Source: Clostridiales bacterium (GTDB taxonomy: Bacteria > Bacillota > Clostridia > Oscillospirales > Oscillospiraceae). Taken from it: a stretch of 64,000 nt of DNA. The notes under the pieces were generated by a model, which was not told the origin of the DNA, did no database searches, and saw only the letters and a list, made by a program, of their open reading frames with translations. Where the stretch lies: NCBI GenBank assembly GCA_003150355.1, contig QAMJ01000018.1, positions 1 to 64,000 on the forward strand, in the 5' to 3' direction. Numbering within the stretch: position 1 is the stretch's first letter; each line of letters begins with the position of its first letter. This document shows positions 16,851-25,469 of this stretch, one piece after another. A program made the translations under genes and the position numbers.

Positions 16851-17879
16851 ATGATCAAAGTTGGTATCAATGGTTTCGGCCGCATCGGCTCTCTCGCTTT
16901 CAGAGCAGCCATCAAGTCTGATGACATCGAAGTCGTCGCCATCAACGCTCCCGGCCATCCCGCTTCCCACATCGCTTACTGCGTAAAGTACGATACCGTT
17001 CACGGCCGCTTCGACGGCGAAGTCGTCGGCAATGACGAGGACAGCACCGTTACCGTTAACGGCAAGGTCGTCAAGGTTCTCTCCGATAAGTCCTACCGTG
17101 ACGCTACCCTCATTCCCTGGGGCGAGCTGGGTGTTGACTACGTTCTCGAGTGCACCGGCGTTTACCTGACCAAGGAAAAGGCACAGGCTCACATCGATGC
17201 CGGCGCAAAGGTCGTCATCATGTCCGGCCCCGCAAAGGACGATACCCCGATGTTCGTCTGCGGCGTCAACCTCGACAAGTACACCAAGGATATGCAGTTC
17301 GTCTCCAACGCTTCCTGCACCACCAACTGCCTTGCTCCTATGGCAAAGGTCATCAATGACAACTTCGGCATCGTCGAAGGCCTCATGACCACCGTTCACG
17401 CTTCCACCGCTACCCAGGCCATCGTTGACGGCTTCCCCAAGAAGAAGGATCTGCGCGGCGCACGCTCCATCTACAACAACATCATCCCCGCTTCCACCGG
17501 CGCTGCAAAGGCAGTCGGCAAGGTCATCCCCGAGCTCAACGGCAAGCTCACCGGTATGTCCATGCGTGTTCCCACTCCCGATGTCTCCGTCGTTGACCTG
17601 ACCGTCCGCCTCGAGAAGGCAGCCACCATGGACGATATCAAGGCCGCTATGAAGGCAGCTTCCGAAGGCTCCATGAAGGGCGTTCTGGAGTATGTTGATG
17701 ATGAGGTCGTCTCCTCCGACTTCCGCACCGATCTGCACACCTCCATCTTCGACGCACAGGCCGGTATCTCCCTCAACGATCATTTCGTCAAGCTCGTCGC
17801 TTGGTACGACAACGAGTGGGGCTTCTCCAACAAGATGCTTGACCTCACCCGCCACATCGACTCCGTCCGCAACGCATAA
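16851..17879 (+). CDS. gap: Glyceraldehyde-3-phosphate dehydrogenase, type I
   Basis: 342 residues. NAD-binding start MIKVGINGFGRIG, the catalytic Cys in SNASCTTNCLAP, His in the following helix region (TTVHASTATQ), phosphate-site ARSIYNNIIPASTGAAKAVG and the terminal WYDNEWGFSNKMLD. It catalyses oxidation of glyceraldehyde 3-phosphate to 1,3-bisphosphoglycerate in glycolysis. Codon use is strongly biased to C-ending codons compared with its neighbours, in line with high expression. GGAGG lies upstream of the ATG at 16851. The usual partners pgk and tpiA are not adjacent. Confidence 0.97.
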   Translation: MIKVGINGFGRIGSLAFRAAIKSDDIEVVAINAPGHPASHIAYCVKYDTVHGRFDGEVVGNDEDSTVTVNGKVVKVLSDKSYRDATLIPWGELGVDYVLECTGVYLTKEKAQAHIDAGAKVVIMSGPAKDDTPMFVCGVNLDKYTKDMQFVSNASCTTNCLAPMAKVINDNFGIVEGLMTTVHASTATQAIVDGFPKKKDLRGARSIYNNIIPASTGAAKAVGKVIPELNGKLTGMSMRVPTPDVSVVDLTVRLEKAATMDDIKAAMKAASEGSMKGVLEYVDDEVVSSDFRTDLHTSIFDAQAGISLNDHFVKLVAWYDNEWGFSNKMLDLTRHIDSVRNA

Positions 17880-17900
17880 TTTTCTTTATAAAACATCTAA

Positions 17901-17927
17901 AACCGCTCCGAAAGGAGCGGTTTTTCT
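17901..17927 (+). terminator. Terminator after gap
   Basis: AACCGCTCC pairs with GGAGCGGTT around GAAA, followed by a T-run. Confidence 0.92.
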
Positions 17928-17933
17928 TATTTT

Positions 17934-18260
17934 TTCAGCAATTGTGATAACGGTATGGAGCTGGATATTTATGTACCGTCAATCCATTTTGCGATTGAGT
18001 TTGACGGTGCAGCGTGGCATGATACCGAAGAAGCACACAAAAAAGAACAGCAAAAATATGACATTTGCAGAGAAAAAAAAGATCACACTATTTCGAGTCA
18101 AAGAGCGAACAGGCGAAAATTGGAAAGATGTCGCTGATGTTGTTTACACTGTCCCGAAAAAAGTCAAACCAGAATTACAATTAACGATTCAAGCAATTAT
18201 TGATTCAATAGATGTCGACTCGAATATTATGTGGGAACGAGTGGGAAACAACTATAAGGA
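17934..18260 (+). pseudogene. Remnant of a zinc-ribbon/PD-(D/E)xK endonuclease-like gene
   Basis: An AT-rich fragment. The first frame reads MELDIYVPSIHFAIEFDG followed by AAWH, a typical start of a restriction-endonuclease-like (Vsr/DUF559-type) fold. After the A8 run at 18073-18080 the sense continues in the next frame as KITLFRVKERTG and on to about 18260. One extra A explains the break. The zinc-finger repeats that precede this domain in full-length relatives are missing, so both truncation and frameshift have occurred. Base composition differs from the flanking gap and aro genes, suggesting acquired DNA. Confidence 0.68.
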
Positions 18261-18362
18261 ATCGGGTAAATGGTCATGGCTGTCCCGAATATCGGGCTCA
18301 TGTTTCGTCAAGCCAATATAGTATTGACGATATTTCATTCTAACACTTATTTTCATATCAAT

Positions 18363-18401
18363 GTCGGTGCAGTTAACATATAAGCTGTTAACTGCACCGA
18401 C
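18363..18401. terminator. Perfect 16-bp inverted repeat beyond aroQ
   Basis: GTCGGTGCAGTTAACA (18363-18378) is the exact reverse complement of 18386-18401. It starts six bases after the aroQ stop, so it may end the aro transcript, but there is no T-run. It could also be a leftover of the inserted DNA that carries the adjoining pseudogene. The stretch 18261-18362 shows nothing else. Confidence 0.5.
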
Positions 18402-18406
18402 TCTTT

Positions 18407-18868
18407 TCACACTCTTTTCAATTCCCGCTCCGTATTCTTGAGCACATACCCCTTCAAGAACCGTATCGCCTGCACGTAGCCGTCGAAGCCGAGGCCGGCA
18501 AAGGTCTTGACGCAGGCCATACCGGCGCAGGACAGCTGCCGGAAGCTCTCGCGGGACTCGATGTCCGATATGTGTACCTCCACCGCAGGGAGCGCAACGG
18601 CCTTGAGCGCGTCGAGTATCGCGATGCTCGTGTGCGTATAGGCCGCGGGGTTTATGATGATCCCGTCGAAGACGCCATAGGCCGCCTGTATCTCGTCCAC
18701 GATCGCGCCCTCATGGTTCGACTGGAACATCTTCACCTCTATGCCCTCGGCCTCGCAGGTTTTGCGGCACAGCTCCGTGAGCGCCGCATAGCTCTGCGCG
18801 CCGTATATCTCCGGTTCCCTGATGCCGAGCATATTGATGTTCGGCCCGTTTATTATCAGAAACTTCAT
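18407..18868 (-). CDS. aroQ: 3-Dehydroquinate dehydratase, type II
   Basis: 153 residues, the dodecameric class II enzyme that converts 3-dehydroquinate to 3-dehydroshikimate. Motifs: FLIINGPNINMLGIREPEIYG (with the catalytic Tyr), QSNHEGAIVDEI, IINPAAYTHTS and VEVHISD. It is the last gene of the aro operon and overlaps the aroE/K stop by four bases (ATGA). The length is normal. Confidence 0.96.
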   Translation of the reverse strand: MKFLIINGPNINMLGIREPEIYGAQSYAALTELCRKTCEAEGIEVKMFQSNHEGAIVDEIQAAYGVFDGIIINPAAYTHTSIAILDALKAVALPAVEVHISDIESRESFRQLSCAGMACVKTFAGLGFDGYVQAIRFLKGYVLKNTERELKRV

Positions 18869-20085
18869 TTGAGCGCCTCCAGTATCATCTCCGCCGCGGC
18901 CTCGGGCGTGCCGTTGTTGTCGGCGGTCATGTCCGCGAACGCCGAGTACATCGGCGCGCGGCGGCGGTACATCTCGTTCAGGTCGGCGCGGGCGGACAGC
19001 GGGCGTCCGTCGCGCGGGAGCTTATCGATATCGCGCTGTAACCAGACGATCACGGCGTTCTGATGGAGCGGTGCATAGTTCTCCTGCCGCGTCACGCTCC
19101 CGCCGCCGGTCGCGATCGCCGTTCCCGACTGCGCCCCGGCCTCGGTTATTATCTGCGTCTCAAGGGCGCGGAAGCCCTCCTCGCCGCTTTGGGCAAATAT
19201 CTCAGGTATCGTTATCCCCGCGCGCTGCTCGATCATAGTGTCCACATCCTGCACGGGGCGGCATGTCATCCTGCCGATCATCCCCGCGACGGTCGTCTTG
19301 CCGCAGCCGGGCATACCGACAAGGACGATGTTCATCATCCGGTGCATAAGTGCCCGTTCGATGCGGCCTATCTCATTATCGTCGATGCGTGCGCCGGTGA
19401 AGAGCTCGCTGCTTCTCTTCGCCTGTGCAACGAGCATATGCAGCCCGCCCGCGTGCTTTATGCCGAGCTCCTCCGCCTGAAGCAGCAGCGCCGTGCGCGC
19501 CGGGTTATATACGATATCCAGCACCGCGCGGCAGTTCGGAAACTCCGTCAGGTCGACCGCCTGCGCGCCGTTCTTCGGGTACATGCCCAGCGGCGTAGTG
19601 TTCACTATAATCCCCGCGTCGCGGTGGCGCTCAAGGTTATTGTAATTGTCCTCCCCGCGGCGGCTTATGACTACGGTTTCCGCGCCGAGGCTGTCGAGCA
19701 CAGCGCGCACCGAGGCGCAGGCTCCGCCGCTGCCGAGCACGAGCGCCTTAGTCCCGGCGGGGTCTATCCCGTTCACGCGCAGCAGGCTTTCAAAGCCGAA
19801 CATGTCCGTGTTGTCCCCGTAGATGCTGCCATCCGCGCGGCGCACCAGCGTGTTCACGCTGCCGGAGAGCCGCGCGCGCTCGCCCAGCTCATCGCAGAAC
19901 GGGAGCACGGCCTTTTTATACGGCATGGTCACGTTCAGCCCGTCCCACTCGCCGCCTCTTATGAAGCTTTCAAGCTCCTCCGCTCGGCGCTCATAGAGCC
20001 GGTATTCGTACCCGGCAAGCATTTTGTGTATTTCCGGGGAATAGCTGTGCCCCAGCTTCTCCCCAAGCAGTCCGCATCTGAGCAT
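18865..20085 (-). CDS. Shikimate dehydrogenase-shikimate kinase fusion
   Basis: 406 residues with two domains. Residues 1-248 are AroE: GEKLGHSYSPEIH, NVTMPYKK with the catalytic Lys57, GDNTDMFGF, and the NADP loop VLGSGGACASVRAVL. From residue 250, MMNIVLVGMPGCGKTT begins AroK with its P-loop (257-264), then DVDTMIE, FRALE and ATGGGS. Together they carry out 3-dehydroshikimate to shikimate to shikimate 3-phosphate. No stop or linker separates the domains. The two genes are usually separate; fusions occur in some Clostridia. It overlaps both neighbouring genes by a base or a few bases. Confidence 0.95.
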   Translation of the reverse strand: MLRCGLLGEKLGHSYSPEIHKMLAGYEYRLYERRAEELESFIRGGEWDGLNVTMPYKKAVLPFCDELGERARLSGSVNTLVRRADGSIYGDNTDMFGFESLLRVNGIDPAGTKALVLGSGGACASVRAVLDSLGAETVVISRRGEDNYNNLERHRDAGIIVNTTPLGMYPKNGAQAVDLTEFPNCRAVLDIVYNPARTALLLQAEELGIKHAGGLHMLVAQAKRSSELFTGARIDDNEIGRIERALMHRMMNIVLVGMPGCGKTTVAGMIGRMTCRPVQDVDTMIEQRAGITIPEIFAQSGEEGFRALETQIITEAGAQSGTAIATGGGSVTRQENYAPLHQNAVIVWLQRDIDKLPRDGRPLSARADLNEMYRRRAPMYSAFADMTADNNGTPEAAAEMILEALK

Positions 20086-20360
20086 CAGCCGCGCTCCTTT
20101 CCGATAAGCTCCCGCTGGTAATCACGGCTCAGCTCAAAGAGCAGCGCATAGAGCCTGCGCGTATACTCCCGCAGCTCCGCCGGCGACTGCTCTGCGACCC
20201 TGTCCAGCTTCTCTTTCTCGCGCGAAGCGTCGAGCACCGGCAGGCCGTTCTCTTTCTTATATTCCGCAATGGCGCGCGAAAGCTCCATCCGCTCGGCAAA
20301 GAGCGCGACGAGCTTTTCATCGACCGTGTCTATTTTCTCTCTGTAATCTTCAAGCTTCAT
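20085..20360 (-). CDS. Chorismate mutase, AroQ class
   Basis: 91 residues, an all-helical chorismate mutase (chorismate to prephenate): LEDYREKIDTVDEKLVALFAERMELSRAIAEYKK with the active-site Arg, Lys and Glu pattern, and the end ELSRDYQREL. The start at 20360 overlaps the aroC stop (ATGA); a longer in-frame start would lie inside aroC and lacks a ribosome site. Its presence gives the operon a phenylalanine/tyrosine branch. Prephenate dehydratase and dehydrogenase genes are not in the window. Confidence 0.92.
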   Translation of the reverse strand: MKLEDYREKIDTVDEKLVALFAERMELSRAIAEYKKENGLPVLDASREKEKLDRVAEQSPAELREYTRRLYALLFELSRDYQRELIGKERG

Positions 20361-21367
20361 GCCCGTTCCGTATCTCCTCTGCGCGCAAGCCACGCATCGT
20401 ATATCGCTATCGCCGCCGCGGCCTCCACGCACGGCACCGCGCGCGGCACTATGCACGCATCGTGCCGGCCGTGTATCTCTATCGTCGTCTCCTCAAGCGT
20501 GTGCAAATCGACGCTCCGCTGCGGCTTCGCTATCGACGGCGTCGGCTTCACCGCTGCACGGAACACAAGCGGCATACCGTCCGTGATGCCGCCGAGGATG
20601 CCGCCGCAGTTGTTGCCGCGCGTCTCTATCCTGCCGCCATTGATGCAGAATTCATCGTTATTCTCGCTGCCGCGCAGGCATGCCGAAGCAAAGCCCGCGC
20701 CGAACTCTATGCCCTTTACCGCCGGGATGCCGAACACCGCGGCGGATATACGGCTCTCCATGCCGCCGAACAGCGCGCCGCCGAGCCCTGCCGGGACTCC
20801 CTCCGCAACGCACTCGATCACACCGCCGACTGAGTCCCCCTCCGCCTTGGCCTGCATGATCTTATCGTGCATCGCTTTTTCATCGTGCGCGCCGCCTATC
20901 TCGGCAACGTGCGCCCGGATGCTCACGCCCTCATTTTCAAGCAGCTGCAAACATATCCCGCCCGCGATGCATAGCGGCGCCGTCATGCGCCCGGAAAATT
21001 CTCCGCCGCCCGTTGGTATGCTGCCGTACCTGAGCCACGCCGAATAGTCCGCGTGCCCCGGGCGCGGCACGGTACGCAGCGCGTCATAATCCTGTGGGCG
21101 CACATCGGTGTTGCGAATGACCGCTGTGATGGGCATCCCGTCCGTCACACCATCGCGCAGCCCGGAAGTGAACTCCGGCACGTCCGCCTCGCGGCGCGCC
21201 GTGGCGTATTCGCTCCTCCCCGGCGCGCGGCGCTGCATGAAACGCAGGAGCGCGTCAAGGTCCACACGTGCCCCGGCGGGTACGCCCTCAAGCGTCATGC
21301 CGACGGACTCCGCATGCGACTGGCCGAATATTTCAAGGCGCAGACATTCACCGTAAAAGCCGTTCAT
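20357..21367 (-). CDS. aroC: Chorismate synthase
   Basis: 336 residues, an FMN-dependent enzyme making chorismate from EPSP. Signatures: EIFGQSHAESVGMTLEGVPAG at the N-terminus, RRAPGRSEYATARREAD, the central RPGHADYSAWLRYG, SGRMTAPLCIAGG and RGNNCGGILGGITDGMP. Slightly shorter than the common 350-390 residues but all core motifs are present. It sits between aroA and chorismate mutase with four-base overlaps on both sides. Confidence 0.96.
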   Translation of the reverse strand: MNGFYGECLRLEIFGQSHAESVGMTLEGVPAGARVDLDALLRFMQRRAPGRSEYATARREADVPEFTSGLRDGVTDGMPITAVIRNTDVRPQDYDALRTVPRPGHADYSAWLRYGSIPTGGGEFSGRMTAPLCIAGGICLQLLENEGVSIRAHVAEIGGAHDEKAMHDKIMQAKAEGDSVGGVIECVAEGVPAGLGGALFGGMESRISAAVFGIPAVKGIEFGAGFASACLRGSENNDEFCINGGRIETRGNNCGGILGGITDGMPLVFRAAVKPTPSIAKPQRSVDLHTLEETTIEIHGRHDACIVPRAVPCVEAAAAIAIYDAWLARRGDTERA

Positions 21368-22569
21368 TTATCTGCCTCCAATGAGGAAAGATCATCCCAA
21401 AAGCCGGGATAGGATTTTTTGACGCAGCCGGGGTCTGTGACCGTGACTGCCCCGCGGCAGGCACAGGCCGCAACAGCCGCCGCCATCGCCATGCGGTGGT
21501 CGGACTCTATCTCCGCCGTGCCGCCTGAAAGCTCCGGTCTGCCGCGGACAATGAGGCTGTCCCCGTCAACACGCGCGTCCGCGCCGAGTGCGCGGAGCAG
21601 CCGCGCCGTGCCGCCGAGCCTGTCGGACTCCTTCAGTCTCAGCCGCCCGGCGTTTATGATTCTCGTCTCCCCGTCCGCCGCCGCACACAGCGCTGCGAGC
21701 GCGGGGATAATGTCCGGTATCATCGCCGCGTCTATCACTGCTCCGTGCAGCGTCCCGCGGCGGACGCTCACGCGATCACCGCATACCTCAACAACTGCGC
21801 CAAGCTCGCGCAGTATCTGCACTATGGCTCTGTCGCCTTGGACAGATTCGGGGTTCAGCCCCGTCACGGCAACGCCGCTGTGTGACAGCGCGCCCATGCA
21901 CAGAAACGGCGCGGCGTTTGACCAGTCGCCCTCGACAGTCATCATCTCCGGTGCGTCATAACTCTGCCCGCCGGGGATATGATAGCCGTCGGCAGTCTCT
22001 GTCACGCTTATTCTGCTGAGCCGAAGCGCCTCAAGAGTCATGGCGACATAGGGTCCGGACTGGAGCTGTCCCGTTATGTTCAGTGTGCTGTCCCCCGGGA
22101 GCATCGGCAGCACCATCAGCAGCCCCGATATGAACTGGGACGACACATCCCCCGGCAGCGTGAAAGCCCCCGGACGCAGCGCACCGGAGCAGCGCAGTAT
22201 ATTTCCGCGGTGCTCTATATTCATCCCATGCGCGCACAGCTCCCGCGCGAGCGGCTCGATAGGCCGCTCCGGCAAACGCCCGCGCAGCATAAACTCAGCG
22301 TCAGCGCCGAGTGCGCCCGTAAGCGGCAGCATGAAGCGCAGCGTCGTGCCGCTCTCGCCGCAGTCAAGGCGGCGCGTGCCGCCATCCGCGTAGAGCAGCG
22401 CGCTCAGACACGCCAGTGTCGCGCGGATATCCTGCGAGCTTCCCGCGTTTTCCACCCGCACCGTGTGCCCTGTCAGCGCAGCGCAGATAAGGTACCTGTG
22501 CGCCTGGGATTTTGACGCAGTCGCGCGGACTTCTCCGCGGCGCGCGCCGGGTTCGATAAGCTTAGTCAT
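21364..22569 (-). CDS. aroA: 3-Phosphoshikimate 1-carboxyvinyltransferase (EPSP synthase)
   Basis: 401 residues. It joins phosphoenolpyruvate to shikimate 3-phosphate. Visible are the substrate Lys/Ser in TASKSQAHRYL, LDCGESGTTLRFMLPL, SSQFISGLLMVLP and, near the end, RLKESDR and ESDHRMAMAAAV. The start at 22569 is chosen because its ATG overlaps the aroB stop; an upstream in-frame start would lie within aroB. Confidence 0.95.
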   Translation of the reverse strand: MTKLIEPGARRGEVRATASKSQAHRYLICAALTGHTVRVENAGSSQDIRATLACLSALLYADGGTRRLDCGESGTTLRFMLPLTGALGADAEFMLRGRLPERPIEPLARELCAHGMNIEHRGNILRCSGALRPGAFTLPGDVSSQFISGLLMVLPMLPGDSTLNITGQLQSGPYVAMTLEALRLSRISVTETADGYHIPGGQSYDAPEMMTVEGDWSNAAPFLCMGALSHSGVAVTGLNPESVQGDRAIVQILRELGAVVEVCGDRVSVRRGTLHGAVIDAAMIPDIIPALAALCAAADGETRIINAGRLRLKESDRLGGTARLLRALGADARVDGDSLIVRGRPELSGGTAEIESDHRMAMAAAVAACACRGAVTVTDPGCVKKSYPGFWDDLSSLEADK

Positions 22570-23645
22570 TTTATTCCGCCCGCTTTCAGCCATTCGCAAA
22601 GCTCTGCTGCCCCGGCGTTCTCTATCCGGCAGCGGCCTATCCGCTCCGGGACTATCAGCGCGACGCTGCTCCCGTCAGACTTCTTGTCCGACAGCATTGC
22701 ATCGAGCATATCATCCCGTGCAAAGTTTATCTCTGTCGGCAGGCCATAGCGCTTGAGCATTTTCTCTATCCGCTCCGCCGTGCCCTTTTCGCTTATGCCG
22801 AAGCTCTCCGCGGCGCGGCTTATCGCGGCCATGCCCATCGCGACGGCGTAGCCGTGCGGGAGCGTATACCCGCTGCACCGCTCCGCGGCGTGGCCGATGG
22901 TGTGCCCGAAGTTCAGGTACCGCCTTTCCCCGCGGTCAAACTCGTCGCGCGCGACGAAGTCCCGCTTCATCGAAACGCAGCACTCCACGACCGCTTCATA
23001 GCGCGCGGATATCGGCTCCTCGCCCAGCGACTCGAAGAAACCCTCGTCCCCGATCACACCGTACTTGATTATCTCCGCGCTCCCGCTGCGCACCTCGCGC
23101 TCGGGCAGCGTGGAGAAGGCATCCGTATCACAGATCACCGCAGCGGGCTGGTGGAAGCAGCCGAGCTGGTTTTTCCCCGCGCGCAGGTTTATCGCCGTCT
23201 TACCGCCGACGGAGGAATCCACCGCCGCAAGCAGCGTCGTCGGCAGTTGGATGTAATCCATGCCGCGCCGGTAGGTCGCCGCGGCAAAGCCCGTCAGGTC
23301 GCCCGTGACCCCGCCGCCGAGCGCGGCGGCAATGTCGCTGCGGCTGAGGCGGCAGCGGCACATAAACTCCGTAAGCTCCTCATAGGTCGCAAACGACTTT
23401 GACTCCTCGCCGCTTTTGAAAACGAAAGTGAACACCTCGGCTCCCGCCCCCTCAAACGCAGCGGCCGCGGCCGAACCGTAGCGCGGGAAAACCTCGTCAT
23501 CCGAAACGAGCACGACCTTTTTCCCGGCGCAGAACGGACGGACAAACGTATCAAGCTCATCGAGCAGCCCCGCGCCGATGACGACGTCATAGTCCACAGA
23601 CGCGCTCACGTGCACCGTTTTCAATTCTCCAAGCCTGTCCGACAT
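22566..23645 (-). CDS. aroB: 3-Dehydroquinate synthase
   Basis: 359 residues, NAD- and metal-dependent, first gene of the aro operon; converts DAHP to 3-dehydroquinate. Motifs: GGGVTGDLTGFAAATYRRG, PTTLLAAVDSSVGGKTAINL, the metal-site NFGHTIGHAAE and LPHGYAVAMGM. ATG at 23645 is used because GGAGG stands just before it; the in-frame ATG at 23660 would itself contain that ribosome site. DAHP synthase is not in the operon. Confidence 0.95.
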   Translation of the reverse strand: MSDRLGELKTVHVSASVDYDVVIGAGLLDELDTFVRPFCAGKKVVLVSDDEVFPRYGSAAAAAFEGAGAEVFTFVFKSGEESKSFATYEELTEFMCRCRLSRSDIAAALGGGVTGDLTGFAAATYRRGMDYIQLPTTLLAAVDSSVGGKTAINLRAGKNQLGCFHQPAAVICDTDAFSTLPEREVRSGSAEIIKYGVIGDEGFFESLGEEPISARYEAVVECCVSMKRDFVARDEFDRGERRYLNFGHTIGHAAERCSGYTLPHGYAVAMGMAAISRAAESFGISEKGTAERIEKMLKRYGLPTEINFARDDMLDAMLSDKKSDGSSVALIVPERIGRCRIENAGAAELCEWLKAGGIK

Positions 23646-23684
23646 ACGCAAAACCTCCATAAAACAGCGCTGCCAATATAAAAA

Positions 23685-23705
23685 GGCACAGAATCAACCT
23701 GTGCC
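23685..23705 (-). promoter_or_regulatory. Terminator hairpin in the aro leader (possible attenuator)
   Basis: On the minus strand GGCACAG pairs with CTGTGCC around a seven-base loop, followed by TTTTTAT. It lies between the aro promoter and aroB, 40 bases before the start codon, with no gene ending there. A CACAG in the very start of the leader could pair with the 3' arm and act as an antiterminator. No leader peptide or T-box is seen. Confidence 0.65.
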
Positions 23706-23736
23706 CAAACCGTCAAAAAACCTTACTGTGAGATAA

Positions 23737-23766
23737 ATTATATCATGCCTCATGTACCCAAGTCAA
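23737..23766 (-). promoter_or_regulatory. aro operon promoter
   Basis: TTGACT (23766-23761) and TATAAT (23742-23737) with an 18-base spacer. Transcription should start near 23730 and give a leader of about 85 bases. Confidence 0.82.
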
Positions 23767-23806
23767 TAATGCGCGCGGATTTTGGGCAGGTTCAAAAATA
23801 TTTGAA

Positions 23807-23835
23807 TTGACATCCGGTGCAAAATTTTTTATACT
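23807..23835 (+). promoter_or_regulatory. degV promoter
   Basis: TTGACA (23807-23812) and TATACT (23830-23835), 17-base spacer, diverging from the aro promoter. Confidence 0.85.
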
Positions 23836-23895
23836 AATTTTTGAAGTATTTCTTCAATGCTAACTTTCAAACACAGACTGGAAAGGACTGGTACC

Positions 23896-24780
23896 ATGTC
23901 AGACTATATCATCGCCACATCTTCCACCTCTGATCTCACGAGGGACTATCTGGATGCACACAGCATACCCTTTATCAGCTACAGCTACACTATCGGCGAC
24001 AAGCTTTATGAGGACGACTGCCGCGAGGAGTCGCGCGACGCGGTGTACAAGGGAATGCGCAATAACGGGGATCTGCTCAAGACCTCGATGATAAACGAGT
24101 ATATATACTGCGACTTTTTCAATTCCCTGCTCGATTCCGGCAAGGACGTTATCTTCCTCGATATGTCGAAGAAGATGTCCGTCTCTTATGAAAAGGCGCT
24201 CATCGGCGCGGAGATGGCGTGCAAGGAGCACCCCGACCGCAAGCTCTATGTGATGGACACACTCTGCATCTCCGGCGGTCTCGGCCTGCTGGTCGAGAAC
24301 ATGGTAAAGCGCATGGAAGCGGGCATGAGCTATGACGAGGTCATCAAATGGGGCGAGGAGAATAAGCTCAAAATTGCCCACCGCTTCACCGTGGACGACC
24401 TCAACTATCTCAAGGCCGGCGGCCGCGTGTCGAACGCCTCGGCGCTGGTCGGGTCGCTGCTGTCGGTAAAGCCCGTGCTGTACGTCCCTGACGGCGGTAC
24501 GCTCGACGTGGCAAAGAAGGTGCGCGGCAGGAAGGCGGCGCTCGCAGAGATACTGCGCGGCATCACGGACGACCTCAAGCAGGTCGACACCAAGGGGCTT
24601 GAGATGCACATCCTCCATGCCGACTGCCTCAAGGACGCCGAGCACGTGCGTGATGAAGTCCGCACGGCGTTTCCCGATGTGGGCGAGATAACCATCAGCA
24701 ACCTCGGCGTCGTCATCGGCGCGCACTGCGGGCCGGGACTTCTCACCGTGTTCTATTTCTGCAATGGCAGAAAGCCGTGA
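23896..24780 (+). CDS. DegV-family fatty-acid-binding protein
   Basis: 294 residues. EDD-fold protein: YIIATSSTSDLTRDYL at the start, the SxS region GDLLKTSMINEY, and the hallmark LKAGGRVSNASALVGSLLSVKPVL in the second domain. DegV (FakB-like) proteins bind a fatty acid and present it to the kinase FakA for phosphorylation. fakA is not nearby. The ATG at 23896 follows AAAGGA. Confidence 0.9.
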   Translation: MSDYIIATSSTSDLTRDYLDAHSIPFISYSYTIGDKLYEDDCREESRDAVYKGMRNNGDLLKTSMINEYIYCDFFNSLLDSGKDVIFLDMSKKMSVSYEKALIGAEMACKEHPDRKLYVMDTLCISGGLGLLVENMVKRMEAGMSYDEVIKWGEENKLKIAHRFTVDDLNYLKAGGRVSNASALVGSLLSVKPVLYVPDGGTLDVAKKVRGRKAALAEILRGITDDLKQVDTKGLEMHILHADCLKDAEHVRDEVRTAFPDVGEITISNLGVVIGAHCGPGLLTVFYFCNGRKP

Positions 24781-24793
24781 TACAGCACCATAT

Positions 24794-24832
24794 AAAATCC
24801 CGGACGGAAGCAAGGCTTCCATCCGGGATTTT
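24794..24832. terminator. Bidirectional terminator between degV and the coat genes
   Basis: AAAATCCCGGA...GGAAGC pairs with GCTTCC...TCCGGGATTTT with one mismatch; it serves both convergent units. Confidence 0.9.
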
Positions 24833-24843
24833 CATGCCGCTGT

Positions 24844-25092
24844 TTACTGCACGCTTGAGAACTTCTGCTTTATCTGCTGGATCTGCTGCGGCTGTGCCTG
24901 CTCCGAGGGGTACCAGCCGTGCTGCGCCATTTCGTTATAGATGTTGTTCTGCATGCACAGCGCATCGTTGAGCGCGGCATTGAAGGTCTGGTGTACGTTC
25001 GGTGTCGCGGACTCGATGGAACCGTGCATATACAGGTCGCACACGCCCTTGGTGGTCAGAAGTATGCCTTCCATAATGTCTTTGTCGTTCAT
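24844..25092 (-). CDS. CotF-like spore coat protein
   Basis: 82 residues resembling the CotF/ferritin-like coat family: NDKDIMEGILLTTKGVCDLYMHGSIES, then FNAALNDALCMQNNIYNEMAQHGWYP, the usual Gly-Trp-Tyr ending. A short Gln-rich tail follows. AAGGAGG precedes the start. It is paired with the 57-residue gene just upstream, and the two probably make a heteromeric coat component. Confidence 0.82.
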   Translation of the reverse strand: MNDKDIMEGILLTTKGVCDLYMHGSIESATPNVHQTFNAALNDALCMQNNIYNEMAQHGWYPSEQAQPQQIQQIKQKFSSVQ

Positions 25093-25104
25093 TGCCGTGC
25101 CTCC

Positions 25105-25278
25105 TTATACAAGCTCGTAAAACTTTGCGAACAGTCTCTGATTGCCGTTGAGAAGCTGCTGCGCCTGCTGGCGCAGTACGGGGTCTGTAAGCTGGCTTGC
25201 GGCGGTGCGGCACTGGGTCATGAGATACTGGGTATGGCCGAGCGCGTCCTCAATATAGAGCAGTTCCTTAGGGCTCAT
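25105..25278 (-). CDS. Small CotF-like companion protein
   Basis: 57 residues beginning MSPKELLYIEDALGHTQ and ending NQRLFAKFYELV. It looks like the N-terminal helix pair of CotF-type coat proteins and lies 12 bases ahead of the 82-residue coat gene. GAGAGGA is placed upstream of the ATG. Such two-gene sets occur in many spore formers; the exact role is not known. Confidence 0.75.
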   Translation of the reverse strand: MSPKELLYIEDALGHTQYLMTQCRTAASQLTDPVLRQQAQQLLNGNQRLFAKFYELV

Positions 25279-25469
25279 GGATATCGTTCCTCTCTCTTTT
25301 TTATTTTGTCGAATTTTTCGACGCTGTTATTATCTGCGCCAGGCAAAAAAATAGCCGCGGCAAATGCTGCATTGGAAATTTGAAATGCCTGATGATCCGT
25401 GCTTGGCAAAAGCTCGCAGTTATGGTAGAATTTGATTTACATTTAAAAAAAAACAAAGAGGGACGCATT

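Noticed and set aside
23645..23735. T-box or riboswitch in the aro leader
   Set aside because: No AGGGTGG-type T-box sequence, and the leader is too short for known aromatic-responsive riboswitches.
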